Of a stretch of DNA of 64,000 nt, positions 17,660-26,620 are shown piece after piece. The notes beneath the pieces are model-generated. The model had not been told where the DNA came from. It saw only the letters and a list, made by a program, of their open reading frames with translations, and ran no database searches. How positions within the stretch are numbered: the first letter of the stretch is position 1; each line of letters begins with the position of its first letter. Made by a program: the position numbers and the translations under genes. The stretch is from Luteibacter aegosomatissinici (GTDB lineage Bacteria > Pseudomonadota > Gammaproteobacteria > Xanthomonadales > Rhodanobacteraceae): NCBI RefSeq assembly GCF_023078495.1, contig NZ_CP095742.1, forward strand, positions 2,108,001 through 2,172,000, in the 5' to 3' direction.

Positions 17660-18219
17660 GTATTTCCCCTGTTGTTTATTGATATCCGTTGTTCTCAGTC
17701 GAGCTGATTGGTTTGATATTCAATCAACGTCACTGACCCGCCGGAGTGCCCCTACGTCCGCCTATGGACCACTAATCACTAGGGATGCCTGATCTACGCA
17801 TGGGGCAGGTAGGGCCGTGACTGTAAATCCCTGTTCTTTGCAATAGGGGGCATATCTTGCGACCTGAGCCTTCCTTGCAATACCTGCTACGGGGAATACC
17901 GCCTCACCCGCTACCACGCTACCGGGTAACCCCTAGTTGCCTTGTGGTGTACCCCCTACAGTGCGGATTTGGGCCATTCGCCTAAGGTGGCGGCACCGAA
18001 CTCAGACCGTAGGCCAGCCACCCATCACTACTCATCACTGTTTTAGTGATCGAGGCGGTTGCAAACCCAACCGAAACCATCTGGGTTATTTCTGGGTTTC
18101 GGGTGCTTGGATGGTTCTTATCAGGTGCCAGATCCCGCTAAATCTACTTCCTTCTATTTTTGATAGCGTGCACGGGCAAACGGTTAACATCGTGGAATAT
18201 TGGGGGTCAAGGATCGAAG
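17660..18219. other. 560-base intergenic stretch in the prophage
   Basis: No convincing gene: short open frames here lack start sites and plausible composition. It holds an inverted repeat ATCACT / AGTGAT (18034-18050) and several TAGGGG/CCCCTA segments. It could contain control or attachment sequences for the neighbouring recombinase; nothing specific was recognised. Confidence 0.4.
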
Positions 18220-18954
18220 ATGGCTAAGGTGTCGCGTGCGTGGTGGACGTTGTTGCTTGGGTTGACAGTCGGGGGGATTAGCTCTTGGCTGATTTTCCGT
18301 GCTCCAGTTTGGGCTTGTGGTCCTTTCCGTGTCGAGAAATCGGCAGAGTGGGCCGGGGTATTGGTGAGCACGCTCGCGGCGGCGTTTACGCTTCTCGCGG
18401 TTGTGACCGGCTTACGGAGTGCGGAACGTGCCATACAATCCGAGCGACTCATGCGAAAGGAGGAGCGCGATCACGCGTCTGCCCGCGAGCAGCGACACGC
18501 CGGCCTTCTGTTATCGATGCTCTGTAGTGACCTCTTTGGCCTATCGGTGCATGCGTTGGTTTGGGCCGCGTTGCTTGAGGATGAAGAGCACAGTCTAGAA
18601 GGCGTGTATCACCAAATATCTCAGTATCATCTCCCTTCGTTCGATATGGCTCTGCCAAGCTTGACCACTCTGCCTCGTGATCTCGATACGAATCTCGGAT
18701 ACACGTTCCTTGAGTTCCGACGGATTAAGGCTCTTGTTGAGGGAAACCGGATGCTTTCCGGCACTTGGGACGGTGGGGCAGTGGCTGCCGGACGGACCAA
18801 CCTTCTCTCGGTTGTAAAGCCGTTCTGTGAGACGGCCATGCAGAGCTACGTACTGGCGAGCATTGCTGCGGACGAGAAACCCCTTGTGAGGGAGATCGCG
18901 AAGGCGGCAGCAGACATTATCAACATTCAGGACAGCCTGAAGGACAATGACTGA
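18220..18954 (+). CDS. Hypothetical membrane protein, prophage cargo
   Basis: 244 residues. Two membrane segments, at about 8-25 (LLLGLTVGGISSWLIF) and 43-62 (WAGVLVSTLAAAFTLLAVVT), are followed by a basic helix and a soluble C-terminal domain of about 170 residues with no recognised family. The start is ATG 18220; 20 upstream codons look non-coding. The layout (two N-terminal helices, cytoplasmic domain) resembles small membrane-anchored phage exclusion proteins, but this is inference. Confidence 0.65.
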   Translation: MAKVSRAWWTLLLGLTVGGISSWLIFRAPVWACGPFRVEKSAEWAGVLVSTLAAAFTLLAVVTGLRSAERAIQSERLMRKEERDHASAREQRHAGLLLSMLCSDLFGLSVHALVWAALLEDEEHSLEGVYHQISQYHLPSFDMALPSLTTLPRDLDTNLGYTFLEFRRIKALVEGNRMLSGTWDGGAVAAGRTNLLSVVKPFCETAMQSYVLASIAADEKPLVREIAKAAADIINIQDSLKDND

Positions 18955-18974
18955 TCCGTTATCTGGGTACGGTA

Positions 18975-19280
18975 GTGAATATCGAAGGGAAGGATTGGCT
19001 TACCGAAGCCGAGGCGGCGCATTACTGCGGAGTCAGCATCCGCCAGTTCCAGGCGCACTATGAGGTTGTCGGCTTGTTGCCCAGACGGTTCATGGGCAAG
19101 AAGCTCTACGAGCGTGCCGCATTGTACGAAGCGATTGCGAAGGCTCCGCCTTGGGATCGTGAGACAGCTCCGATCCAGCCGCTAGCCGACTCACCCCTCG
19201 GTCCATACCGCAATTTGACTGCCACGAGGCTCAGACCCTACAAGCCGAGGAAGAAGGGCTCTGCTGACGGCCTTTTATAG
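18975..19280 (+). CDS. HTH-domain protein upstream of the serine recombinase
   Basis: 101 residues from a GTG start at 18975. The N-terminal helix-turn-helix reads WLTEAEAAHYCGVSIRQFQ then AHYEVVGLLPRRFMGKKLYER, the excisionase/MerR-like pattern seen again at 17354. The C-terminus is basic. It ends with TAG at 19278-19280, so TAG works as a stop for this early-type gene if the call is right. It is the likely directionality factor or regulator of the recombinase 90 bases downstream. Confidence 0.65.
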   Translation: MNIEGKDWLTEAEAAHYCGVSIRQFQAHYEVVGLLPRRFMGKKLYERAALYEAIAKAPPWDRETAPIQPLADSPLGPYRNLTATRLRPYKPRKKGSADGLL

Positions 19281-19371
19281 CGTCAGAAAACTCCCCTCGG
19301 GGCACATACTTCCACGACTGTGGCCCTAGATACGCCTATTTTAGGCTAGCCATGACTGCCAGGAGCACGCA

Positions 19372-20922
19372 ATGTGCCCGGCCAAATTCGTGCTGCCTAC
19401 GCCCCATCCAGTTCCTGTGGCTGCCTATCTGCGGATGTCCACGGATATGCAGCAGTATTCCATCACGAACCAGACCAGGGCGATAACGGGTTACGCCAAC
19501 TCCCACGGAATGAGCATTGTCCGGACCTACCGGGATGATGGACGTAGCGGGCTGACGATCGAGCACCGTCCGGGATTGATATCGCTGATACAGGATATCT
19601 CCCATGGACCTCCTGGGTTCACCGCCGTACTCGTACTGGACGTGAGCCGCTGGGGTCGTTTCCAGAATTCCGACGAGGCCGCCTATTACGAGTTCCTGTG
19701 CTGGAAGGCAGGAATTCGGGTCTGCTACGTCGGGGAGCTGTTTGAGAACGACGGGACGCCCTTCGCCATGGTGGTCAAGGGTATCAAGCGGGCCATGGCT
19801 GCCGAGTACAGCAGGGAGCTGTCTGCGAAGACCTCGGCCGGTCAGCGGAACCTCGCCACTCTCGGATATCACCAGGGGGCGCTGTCGGGCTACGGTCTTC
19901 GACGGATGCTCATTGACACTAGCGGGAAGCCAAAGGGTCTCCTAGCAATAGGTGAGCGCAAGAGCTTCGCCACCGATCGCGTGATTCTGGTTCCTGGGCC
20001 CATTGCAGAAGTTCGCACCGTGCGATGGATCTTTGACCAGTGCATCGCGGGCGTGTCGTGTACGGACATCGCAAGGGCCTTGAATGCCAAGGGGACGTTG
20101 AATCACTTAGGGCACCCCTGGACTTATCAAACAGTCCGTACGGTGATCGAGAGCGAGAAATACGTCGGCACGGCCGTCTATGGGAGGGACAGCAAGCTGC
20201 TGGGCGGGAAGCAGGTGGCCAATCCCGAATCCATGTGGGTGCGTAAGAAAGACGCCTACAGGCCGATAGTCACGCAGGAGGTCTTTGACGCGGCTCAGCG
20301 TTCCCGTAAGGATCAGGTAGCACGAATGCCCACAGATGAAATGCTGAAACGGGCTAGGGCGATCTGTAGACGCCTGGGGACAATCAGTTCGACGCTGATT
20401 GCCCGTGAGCCCGGTTGCCCATCTGTACCTGCCTATACGCGACGGTTCGGTAGCCTCAATGCGCTTTACAAGATCCTGGGCTTCGAGCCTCGTACCCATA
20501 AACACTATGGCGAGGTGAGGGCCTACGTCACTATTTGGCAGAGGACGCTGACGGCCTTCACCGCTGACTGGCTGGAGGAGGCGGGGTCACACGTAGAACG
20601 ACGTGCAAGGTCGCTTACTATAGATCATGCGTGGACGGTCTCGTTTAGTGTGCTGAACGCGCACGGGGTCACCACGAACTATCCCGCCTGGTTCCGGCAT
20701 CGGGAGCCCGAGGATACGGATATCGTGGTCTTTGCCCGAGCCAGCTACACCGAGCCTTGTCCACGGGACTATCTCGTGTTGCCCAGAGTCCTATTTCCTG
20801 AGTGGCCTAACGCCTTCTACAACCACAACGGCCCCACCATTGAGGGCTGCACGTATCCTTCGTTAGCCATCCTGGGCGATCTAGCCAGGCTTTCTCGAAT
20901 GGAGAGTCAGCTATGTGGGTAA
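19372..20922 (+). CDS. Serine recombinase with C-terminal repeat domain
   Basis: 516 residues. The N-terminal resolvase catalytic domain carries the active Ser in AAYLRMSTDMQQYSITNQ, Arg in DVSRWGRF, and the long helix KRAMAAEYSRELSAKTSAG. A Recombinase domain follows (ARALNAKGTLNHLGHPWTYQ, then VRTVIESEKYVGTAVYGR). After about residue 310 there is a segment like homing-endonuclease-associated repeats (GCPSVPAYTRRFGSLNALYK). The element also has a tyrosine integrase, so this protein may serve another role: inversion, integration of a nested element, or a second excision route. Confidence 0.85.
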   Translation: MCPAKFVLPTPHPVPVAAYLRMSTDMQQYSITNQTRAITGYANSHGMSIVRTYRDDGRSGLTIEHRPGLISLIQDISHGPPGFTAVLVLDVSRWGRFQNSDEAAYYEFLCWKAGIRVCYVGELFENDGTPFAMVVKGIKRAMAAEYSRELSAKTSAGQRNLATLGYHQGALSGYGLRRMLIDTSGKPKGLLAIGERKSFATDRVILVPGPIAEVRTVRWIFDQCIAGVSCTDIARALNAKGTLNHLGHPWTYQTVRTVIESEKYVGTAVYGRDSKLLGGKQVANPESMWVRKKDAYRPIVTQEVFDAAQRSRKDQVARMPTDEMLKRARAICRRLGTISSTLIAREPGCPSVPAYTRRFGSLNALYKILGFEPRTHKHYGEVRAYVTIWQRTLTAFTADWLEEAGSHVERRARSLTIDHAWTVSFSVLNAHGVTTNYPAWFRHREPEDTDIVVFARASYTEPCPRDYLVLPRVLFPEWPNAFYNHNGPTIEGCTYPSLAILGDLARLSRMESQLCG

Positions 20923-21263
20923 CGCACACAGAGCGGGCGTGGCGGCGGGCGGAGGAGGCTGGCGATTTGGCGAAAGCCGCCCGACTGGCAGAGTCCCGTA
21001 TTGCTGGCGCCTCAAATGCACTCGGCGCGATTCAAGCGGATGCCGAAGGACGGCGGCGGCTTACGGAAGCAGGATTCTATCGACTCTCACTCGGAAGGTC
21101 GTCTCGGGTCGGCAGGAGTGGCCGGGCCGAAGGGTTGGCCGTACTGGAGGCCGTCATCTTGGCGAGGTCACTGGCGAGAGTTCTATCTAGCCCGCAACTG
21201 GTGCGCTGGCTATCGAAGCACCACCCCGCCGAACTTGCTGCGCTCAACGCAATGGCCGAGTAA
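20913..21263 (+). CDS. Hypothetical protein coupled to the serine recombinase
   Basis: 116 residues, starting at ATG 20913 inside the recombinase 3' end, so translation is probably coupled. All-alpha, Ala/Arg-rich sequence (RAWRRAEEAGDLAKAARLAE, ILARSLARVLSSPQLVRWLS). No family was recognised. The overlap suggests an accessory protein of the recombinase. Confidence 0.6.
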   Translation: MWVTHTERAWRRAEEAGDLAKAARLAESRIAGASNALGAIQADAEGRRRLTEAGFYRLSLGRSSRVGRSGRAEGLAVLEAVILARSLARVLSSPQLVRWLSKHHPAELAALNAMAE

Positions 21264-21351
21264 CCAGCTTTCAGTCTTCTTCGCTTGGTGCGCGCATGGG
21301 TACGAACTCGATGCGAGTACCGCAGGCAGGGGACTTATGGCGGATTATCCA

Positions 21352-22101
21352 TCAAGCAGCTATATAGGCTGAATCGAAATCAGATAACGTAATTGCCTTT
21401 GATACTTGCGCCAGGATCGCCAACTCTTGCGTAGCCTTCTTCGGTTCAGCGCGGTCATCGACAATGAACAGGACAGACTCTGTATCCATCAGCTCTTTCT
21501 GCATCTGCAAAATTTTTCGCAACCGTGAGGAGACAGAGAGTGGGATGGGAGCAATGGCATCCACATACTTTGTCCCCCACTTAAAATCGAAGCGCAGCTC
21601 TTGTCCGTTCGGTAACCGAACGATCGGGGACTTCTCAATGGGCCACAATGGAGCCTTTAGCCTCATGAGGCGTTCGACCTCACGATTGAGACTGAGATCA
21701 GAGTCAGCTGCGGCGTAATGCTCCTTCTCCCACGCGACTAGGGCGCAGATCATACGGATGACGGAGCCGCCCAATATATGCAGGCGCGATGCATCACCGT
21801 CAATCTCAAACGAACCGTCGTCGCATAGAGAAAATCCATGAGTTGCGGCAAGCTCCGCTAAGCCGCGCCAATTTCGACGGTCCTCAAGAGAGTATCCGAG
21901 GCTACGTAATGCGAATAACCACAATCCATCGTCCGTGACGACGAATCTATCCCCATAATTGATGAGATAAAAATCGATGGGTGATCCGTTAGGCAGCGAC
22001 ATGGGACTACTTACGTAGAGTACGTCCTGACCTTGGCCGTCGATGCGATTGCATCGCCAGCCCATATCTCCAAAGATGCTTTTGCAGTCGATCGATAGCA
22101 T
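21352..22101 (-). CDS. DUF1828-domain protein, cargo cassette
   Basis: 249 residues. The N-terminal half shows the DUF1828 pattern (PIDFYLINYGDRFVVTDDGLWLF, then LGYSLEDRRNW). The C-terminal half is mixed alpha/beta with LRFDFKWGTKYVDAIAPI and VLFIVDDRA. Function unknown; related domains occur in prophages and defence-rich loci. It lies two bases downstream of the gene at 22104-22595 and is less GC-rich than the host genes, suggesting a transferred two-gene module. Confidence 0.65.
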   Translation of the reverse strand: MLSIDCKSIFGDMGWRCNRIDGQGQDVLYVSSPMSLPNGSPIDFYLINYGDRFVVTDDGLWLFALRSLGYSLEDRRNWRGLAELAATHGFSLCDDGSFEIDGDASRLHILGGSVIRMICALVAWEKEHYAAADSDLSLNREVERLMRLKAPLWPIEKSPIVRLPNGQELRFDFKWGTKYVDAIAPIPLSVSSRLRKILQMQKELMDTESVLFIVDDRAEPKKATQELAILAQVSKAITLSDFDSAYIAA

Positions 22102-22103
22102 GC

Positions 22104-22595
22104 TTAGGCAAACAAATCGTCAATGAAGGGTTGAGCCAAAGACCGTCCGGGAATGTCTCGGATTGTCGCATGCCGACGGAATCTTTCGATCCAACCAGCC
22201 AAGAGCGAAGGGTCTAGATTACAAAGAACCTGCCTCACTGCATGAGACTGCCCGGGTTTGCGTTCGTCTCCAATGTGGATGTGGGGTCCGTAGATCTCTT
22301 TCTCCAAATCCACATGAGAGCGTTTGAAATGTGGATAAACCTCTAGCATCAGAACGCGGTGGACTTGCGTCCCCTGTCGGTGCATTACTGCGTATTTTTG
22401 GTAAAGGCCAAAACCCCGCCGCTCCGCTTCGCCTTCGAAAGTCAGGCCAGGAATACTAGTCCGGCTTGCATCAAGCAATGCGCTGCTGCCGCGATGGCAC
22501 CTTACGCGATTGTCCCTAGGATGCCATTCGATTTCTTCGGCAAGGAACTTGGCCTGTTTACACCATATTCGGCATTGCTCAATCCAGTCTTCCAT
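22104..22595 (-). CDS. Hypothetical protein, partner of the DUF1828 protein
   Basis: 163 residues, not recognised. I start at ATG 22593-22595 (MEDWIEQC), preceded by GGGGAGCAGC; an in-frame ATG 11 codons upstream is possible. No membrane segment. The C-terminal half has His-rich elements (RSHVDLEKEIYGPHIHIGDE, RRHATIRDI) that could bind metal or nucleic acid. It precedes the DUF1828 gene by two bases, so the two are probably one functional pair (defence, toxin-antitoxin or anti-repressor). Confidence 0.6.
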   Translation of the reverse strand: MEDWIEQCRIWCKQAKFLAEEIEWHPRDNRVRCHRGSSALLDASRTSIPGLTFEGEAERRGFGLYQKYAVMHRQGTQVHRVLMLEVYPHFKRSHVDLEKEIYGPHIHIGDERKPGQSHAVRQVLCNLDPSLLAGWIERFRRHATIRDIPGRSLAQPFIDDLFA

Positions 22596-22705
22596 GTGCT
22601 GCTCCCCTTGCCTGACCGGCCTTCCCACTGCGCTCCAACCGTGACAATGCCACGACTAGGTTCTCGCCGAAAGGGTAGGCCGTCCCTGGCCTCAGCAAGT
22701 GCACG

Positions 22706-24928
22706 TTATGGGCTCTGCGTCGCCGCTGGGAGCCCGTAGAGGTAGTAGTCCAGCAGGCCCGTCCGGGTGGCCGGGGATTGGGCCTTGAGCCACCGCTGAA
22801 TGGCCTCGGAGGTCGCCTTGGCGTCTGCGGCCGTCATGCCGGTTTTGGCTATGGCCCGTGAGTTCACCGCCCCGATGGCGTCCGTGACACCGGCACCGAG
22901 GCTGGCCCCCAGCAGGCCACCGTCGATGCCCCCTACGGCATGGCCTAGAAGGCCGCCAAAGCTACCTCCTACAGTGCGTCCGATAAGACCCCCACGGTTA
23001 CCTAGGGTCTTACCGAAGACTGCCCCTGAGAGTAGTCCCTGGGCCTGCATATCGGCTGCCGTGCCTGGACCGGCGGCGGCGATCTTTTGGTCGGAGATTC
23101 CTCGGCGAAGGAGGCTGTCCCTAACATTCTCCAACTAGCTTCGCGTGGCGTCACCGAGGCCATAGCGGGCGTTGTCATCGGACCGGAGGGCCTGCTTTAC
23201 ACGAGCGACGGCAAGCTGTGGATCGCCAGCAGTGTTAAGGCTACCCGGAGCGTTAGGGTCAAGTAGCCCACGTACGGCTTGCATGTCGTTAATAGGCTGC
23301 GAAAGCTTGGCGTACGTCGCCAGGTTATTACGATAGCCCGGTACGGCCCGGTCGAGAGTAGAGACAATCTTGGCGGTGACCGGTCCATACAGTGCAGCCT
23401 CTTGGGAACCAACGACGCCATTGGTGGCGTTTGCCGAGAGCATATTCCCAATGTTCTGGCGCATATCGTCAAGGGCCCGGGCAGGGACCATTCCAGCCCC
23501 GTCCCGATTCCTGGCGATAAGGTCGAGGTGCTGGCGCGCCGCACCGGACACCGTAGGGTTGCCTGACTTAGTGAGTTCTTCCAGTTGGCCCACGATTCGG
23601 CTGGGGTCAACCATGTTCTTGTTGATCGCCGTAATCGCCTGGTCCAGCACCTTCTGTGCCTTCTTGGTCTTCACGGTGATCTGGTTCAACTGGTCGGCAG
23701 CTTCGCCCTCGTCCAGGGTCCCACGTGCCACCTTTCCGGCAATCGTCTTTGCGTCCTGCAAGGCGTCGAAGTCGGGGCGGAACATTTCGCCCTTGATGCT
23801 ATCCAGCACATCCGCCGCGTTCTTGTACCGCTGCTGCGGTGTGGTCGGGGCGAGCTGGTCACGGTAATACGCTTGCGTTGCATCCCTACGTGCCTGTACG
23901 GCGGTTGCCAGGTCATCGTCAGTCCCGGCGAGACGGTTAAGCAATCCGACTCGGGCCGAGTTGTTGGCGTTGTCCTGAGCTACGAAAGCAGCCGAGGAAG
24001 CAGGGTTGTTGCGCAGCATGCGTTCGGCCTGTACGGCGTCGGGCGTCTGCAAGACCTGAGCGGCAGAAGGCACTTCACCCGGAACCAACTGAGGTGCATT
24101 TGCCAGTTTGGCCACGGTCGCAGGGTCACTCCCGTAAAGGCGGGCGATGTTGGCATCCGCCACGGCTTGCGGGTTGGTGACGTGCTGAATGAGGTTGCCT
24201 ACACCACGGCCGACAGCGCCAGCACCTTGGCCGACACCGTAGAGAACCGGGCCCGTGGCAGCTCCTACGGCGATCTGCTTGGCCTTCTCCGCCCCGTAGT
24301 TATCGCCACCGTCCGCGATGGGCTGCGTCGCAGCCATGAGGCCGCCTTCGGCAGACAGCAAGCCAAGCTTTCCGGCGGTGCTGGATACCTTGGGCAACAG
24401 ACCGAGGGCCCGGGCTTCACCGATACCGGTAGCCCAAGGAAGAACCTCACCGAGCGTTGCGCCCGTGTAGCTCCCTACCGAGTTCGGCACCGACTGCTGG
24501 TAAGCCTGCTCGCGATCCTGAACCCACTTGTCGTACGCGGCCGTTTGCTGGTCGAGCCAGTTACCCTTTTGCTTGCCAGTGACCAAGCCCGAAAGGGTGT
24601 TATCAGCCGGTGCTACGAAGTCACCAATGGCCTTGGCACCGTGCATGCCCAACTGGGCAACGCCCACCGGCACGCTTGCTACGTGGTGGGCAAAGGCATC
24701 GCCGAGGTTATTGCCGAAGTCGTTTACGTCCTTGTAGCCCTGGGCAATGGCATCACCCGCACGCTGCATGAGCGATCGCTCGGGCTGTGCTGGCGCTTGG
24801 GTCGAAGCCGGGGACTGCTTGGCTAGATTTGCCTGGGCGTACGCAATGGCGTCCTGCTCTGTTGCGCCCTCTGGTGCATTGATCTCGTACGTGTGCCCAT
24901 CCGGACCGGTTACGTGGAAGATGGGCAT
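22706..24928 (-). CDS. Phage internal-virion-like protein with one in-frame TAG
   Basis: 740 codons from ATG 24926-24928 to TAA 22706-22708, read through TAG at 23135-23137 (codon 598). The first 597 residues start with a small beta domain (GPDGHTYEINAPEGATEQDA), a Gly/Ala-rich membrane-active segment (LYGVGQGAGAVGRGVGN), then long helices. After the TAG the frame continues for 142 residues with a Gly-zipper region (GGSFGGLLGHAVGGIDGGLL) in matching style, so both halves are one protein. Such proteins are ejected into the host with DNA in podoviruses of the BPP-1 kind. ATG overlaps the upstream TAA (TAATG). Confidence 0.7.
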
Positions 24929-26308
24929 TAATCGACCCTCCGAGCAGACCAGCCGCCGTTCGTGGCGGCAGGCTGAGCCGCGGGCTGGCTCATCGAGGGG
25001 CTTACGTTACCGAACTGCACCTTGCGGGCGGTAAGGTCATTGAGCTTGTCCACGTTCGCCTGCTTCTGGTTATGAATGTCCTGCTTGAGGGCCTTGTAGA
25101 CGGCACGGAGCTGGTCGGGGGTCTGAGCCGCATTGATGGCTTCAAGGGCATGCTCACGCGAGCTGTCCGTCGTTCCCGCAGCACCCGTCGCCGACGAGGC
25201 AATCTTCGCGTACTCCTGGGCCACAAGGTTCCGGGCCGTAAGGAACGCGGCTGTATCCGGATCGCCACCAATGTTGCTCTTGGCGTTCAGCAGCATCTTG
25301 TTGAAGGCGGGGATGCCAGTGCGGCCAACCTTGTCACCGAGCGAAAGCATGGTGTCGAAGTTCTTATCGAACGTTTCCTCCTGCCGCTCAAGGGCATCGG
25401 CCTGCTTCTGCGTGTAGGCAAGCGAACCCTGAATCGCCTTATTCCGACCGGAGACCGTGGCAAGCTCCTGAGGACCCACGCCAGCCTCTTTCGATACCTG
25501 GGCGATCCGGTTGTTCACCTGATTGCGAATCGCATCACCCGACTTACCCCGCGAGTACTGCGGGCGGGTCCCGGTAAGGATCTGGTCCCACGCCATGTTA
25601 TCGATGGCGTCCGGAGTCAGGTCATTGTCACCACCCGAACTCGTGAGGCCAAAGGCAGCTTTGAGCTGGTCGTCAGTCGCACCCAACCCGCGTAGGGCAG
25701 CAATCTTTCGGTCGGTCTCCGAAGCCTGCAGGGGGGGCGAAGCGATTGGCCGTAGCGATGGTCTTGTAGCTGCCGTCCTGCTGCTGTTCCTGGGTAAGGA
25801 TGCTGTTGCCCTGTTCGATCTTTCGCAGGTCAGGCGTGTTGAGGTCACGCTGAGCCTTCTTTGCCTGCAAATCGGCCATCTGGCTGGCGATGGTATTTCG
25901 ATGCAGGTCCAGAGCCGCCTCGGGATCGATTCCCATGAGGGCGTTCGCATACCCGTCCTGATTGAACCCAGTCGTACCGTCCGGGTTCTGCGTGACGAAG
26001 TGAAGTGCAAGGTCTTGGATCTGGCGACGACGCTGCATCTGGTCCTGCTGGTCAGCCATCTGCGATTGCATGAAGTCCTGACGCTGCTGCTGGAACTTGT
26101 CGTCCTGCAACTGGCGAGCGCCTTGCTGTACGGATTGCAGGCCGCCCAGCAGACCACCGGATATTGCCTGGAACGGGGTGACGCCCGGCTGGCTGTTGTT
26201 GGCGAGAATGGAAAGGCCCGCGTTGAGCAGGCCACCGTTGACGAGCTAGCGTCGCTCGTCGTCACTTGCGCCCGGAGTCGGGCCAATGAGGTTATCGAGG
26301 AAAGACAT
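24928..26308 (-). CDS. Phage internal-virion-like protein, one in-frame TAG and a homopolymer frameshift
   Basis: Starts at ATG 26306-26308 (MSFLDNLIGPTPG, AAGG upstream) and ends at TAA 24928-24930. TAG is codon 21 (26246-26248), inside RR-TAG-LVNGG. The reading frame then runs to a seven-C tract (G7 at 25731-25737 on the plus strand), where it must skip one base to reach the frame that carries QASETDRKIAALRGLGATDD to the end. Six Cs would restore the frame. The upstream half is Gln-rich (FQQQRQDFMQSQMADQQDQM), the downstream half helical. The break may be mutation, assembly error or +1 frameshifting. Confidence 0.6.
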
Positions 26309-26317
26309 TCTGCCGCC

Positions 26318-26611
26318 TTAGTGCACTTGAGCGTCTGGGGACTGGCGAACGCTCGGGTTGTGATTCGGTTCGAAGATGGTCACTACCGAAGAAATCGGGA
26401 GCCACACGATGTTTCGAATCCCGTTGTGGTCGGGGAGTAGCTCGGCCCGTAGGAAGTTCGGAACAGAGGCATCCAGCCACGTGCACCGAAGGGTAGGGCA
26501 CACAATCGTGGTTTCGTTCTGTTTGGCTGCCAGCAGGTAAGGCATGGCGTCAGGGCTCGCATGAGCCTTCGCGGCCGGACTGTCCGGGTCCATGATGATC
26601 AAGTAATCCAT
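26318..26611 (-). CDS. Hypothetical phage protein, 97 residues
   Basis: Starts at ATG 26609-26611, nine bases after the preceding late gene, and ends at TAA 26318-26320 just before the next. It begins MDYLIIMDPDSPAAKAHASP and has a hydrophobic strand ISSVVTIFEP near the end. No family recognised. Its place in a tight late operon, and its intact frame free of TAG, support it as real. Confidence 0.6.
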   Translation of the reverse strand: MDYLIIMDPDSPAAKAHASPDAMPYLLAAKQNETTIVCPTLRCTWLDASVPNFLRAELLPDHNGIRNIVWLPISSVVTIFEPNHNPSVRQSPDAQVH

Positions 26612-26620
26612 AGTGATCCT

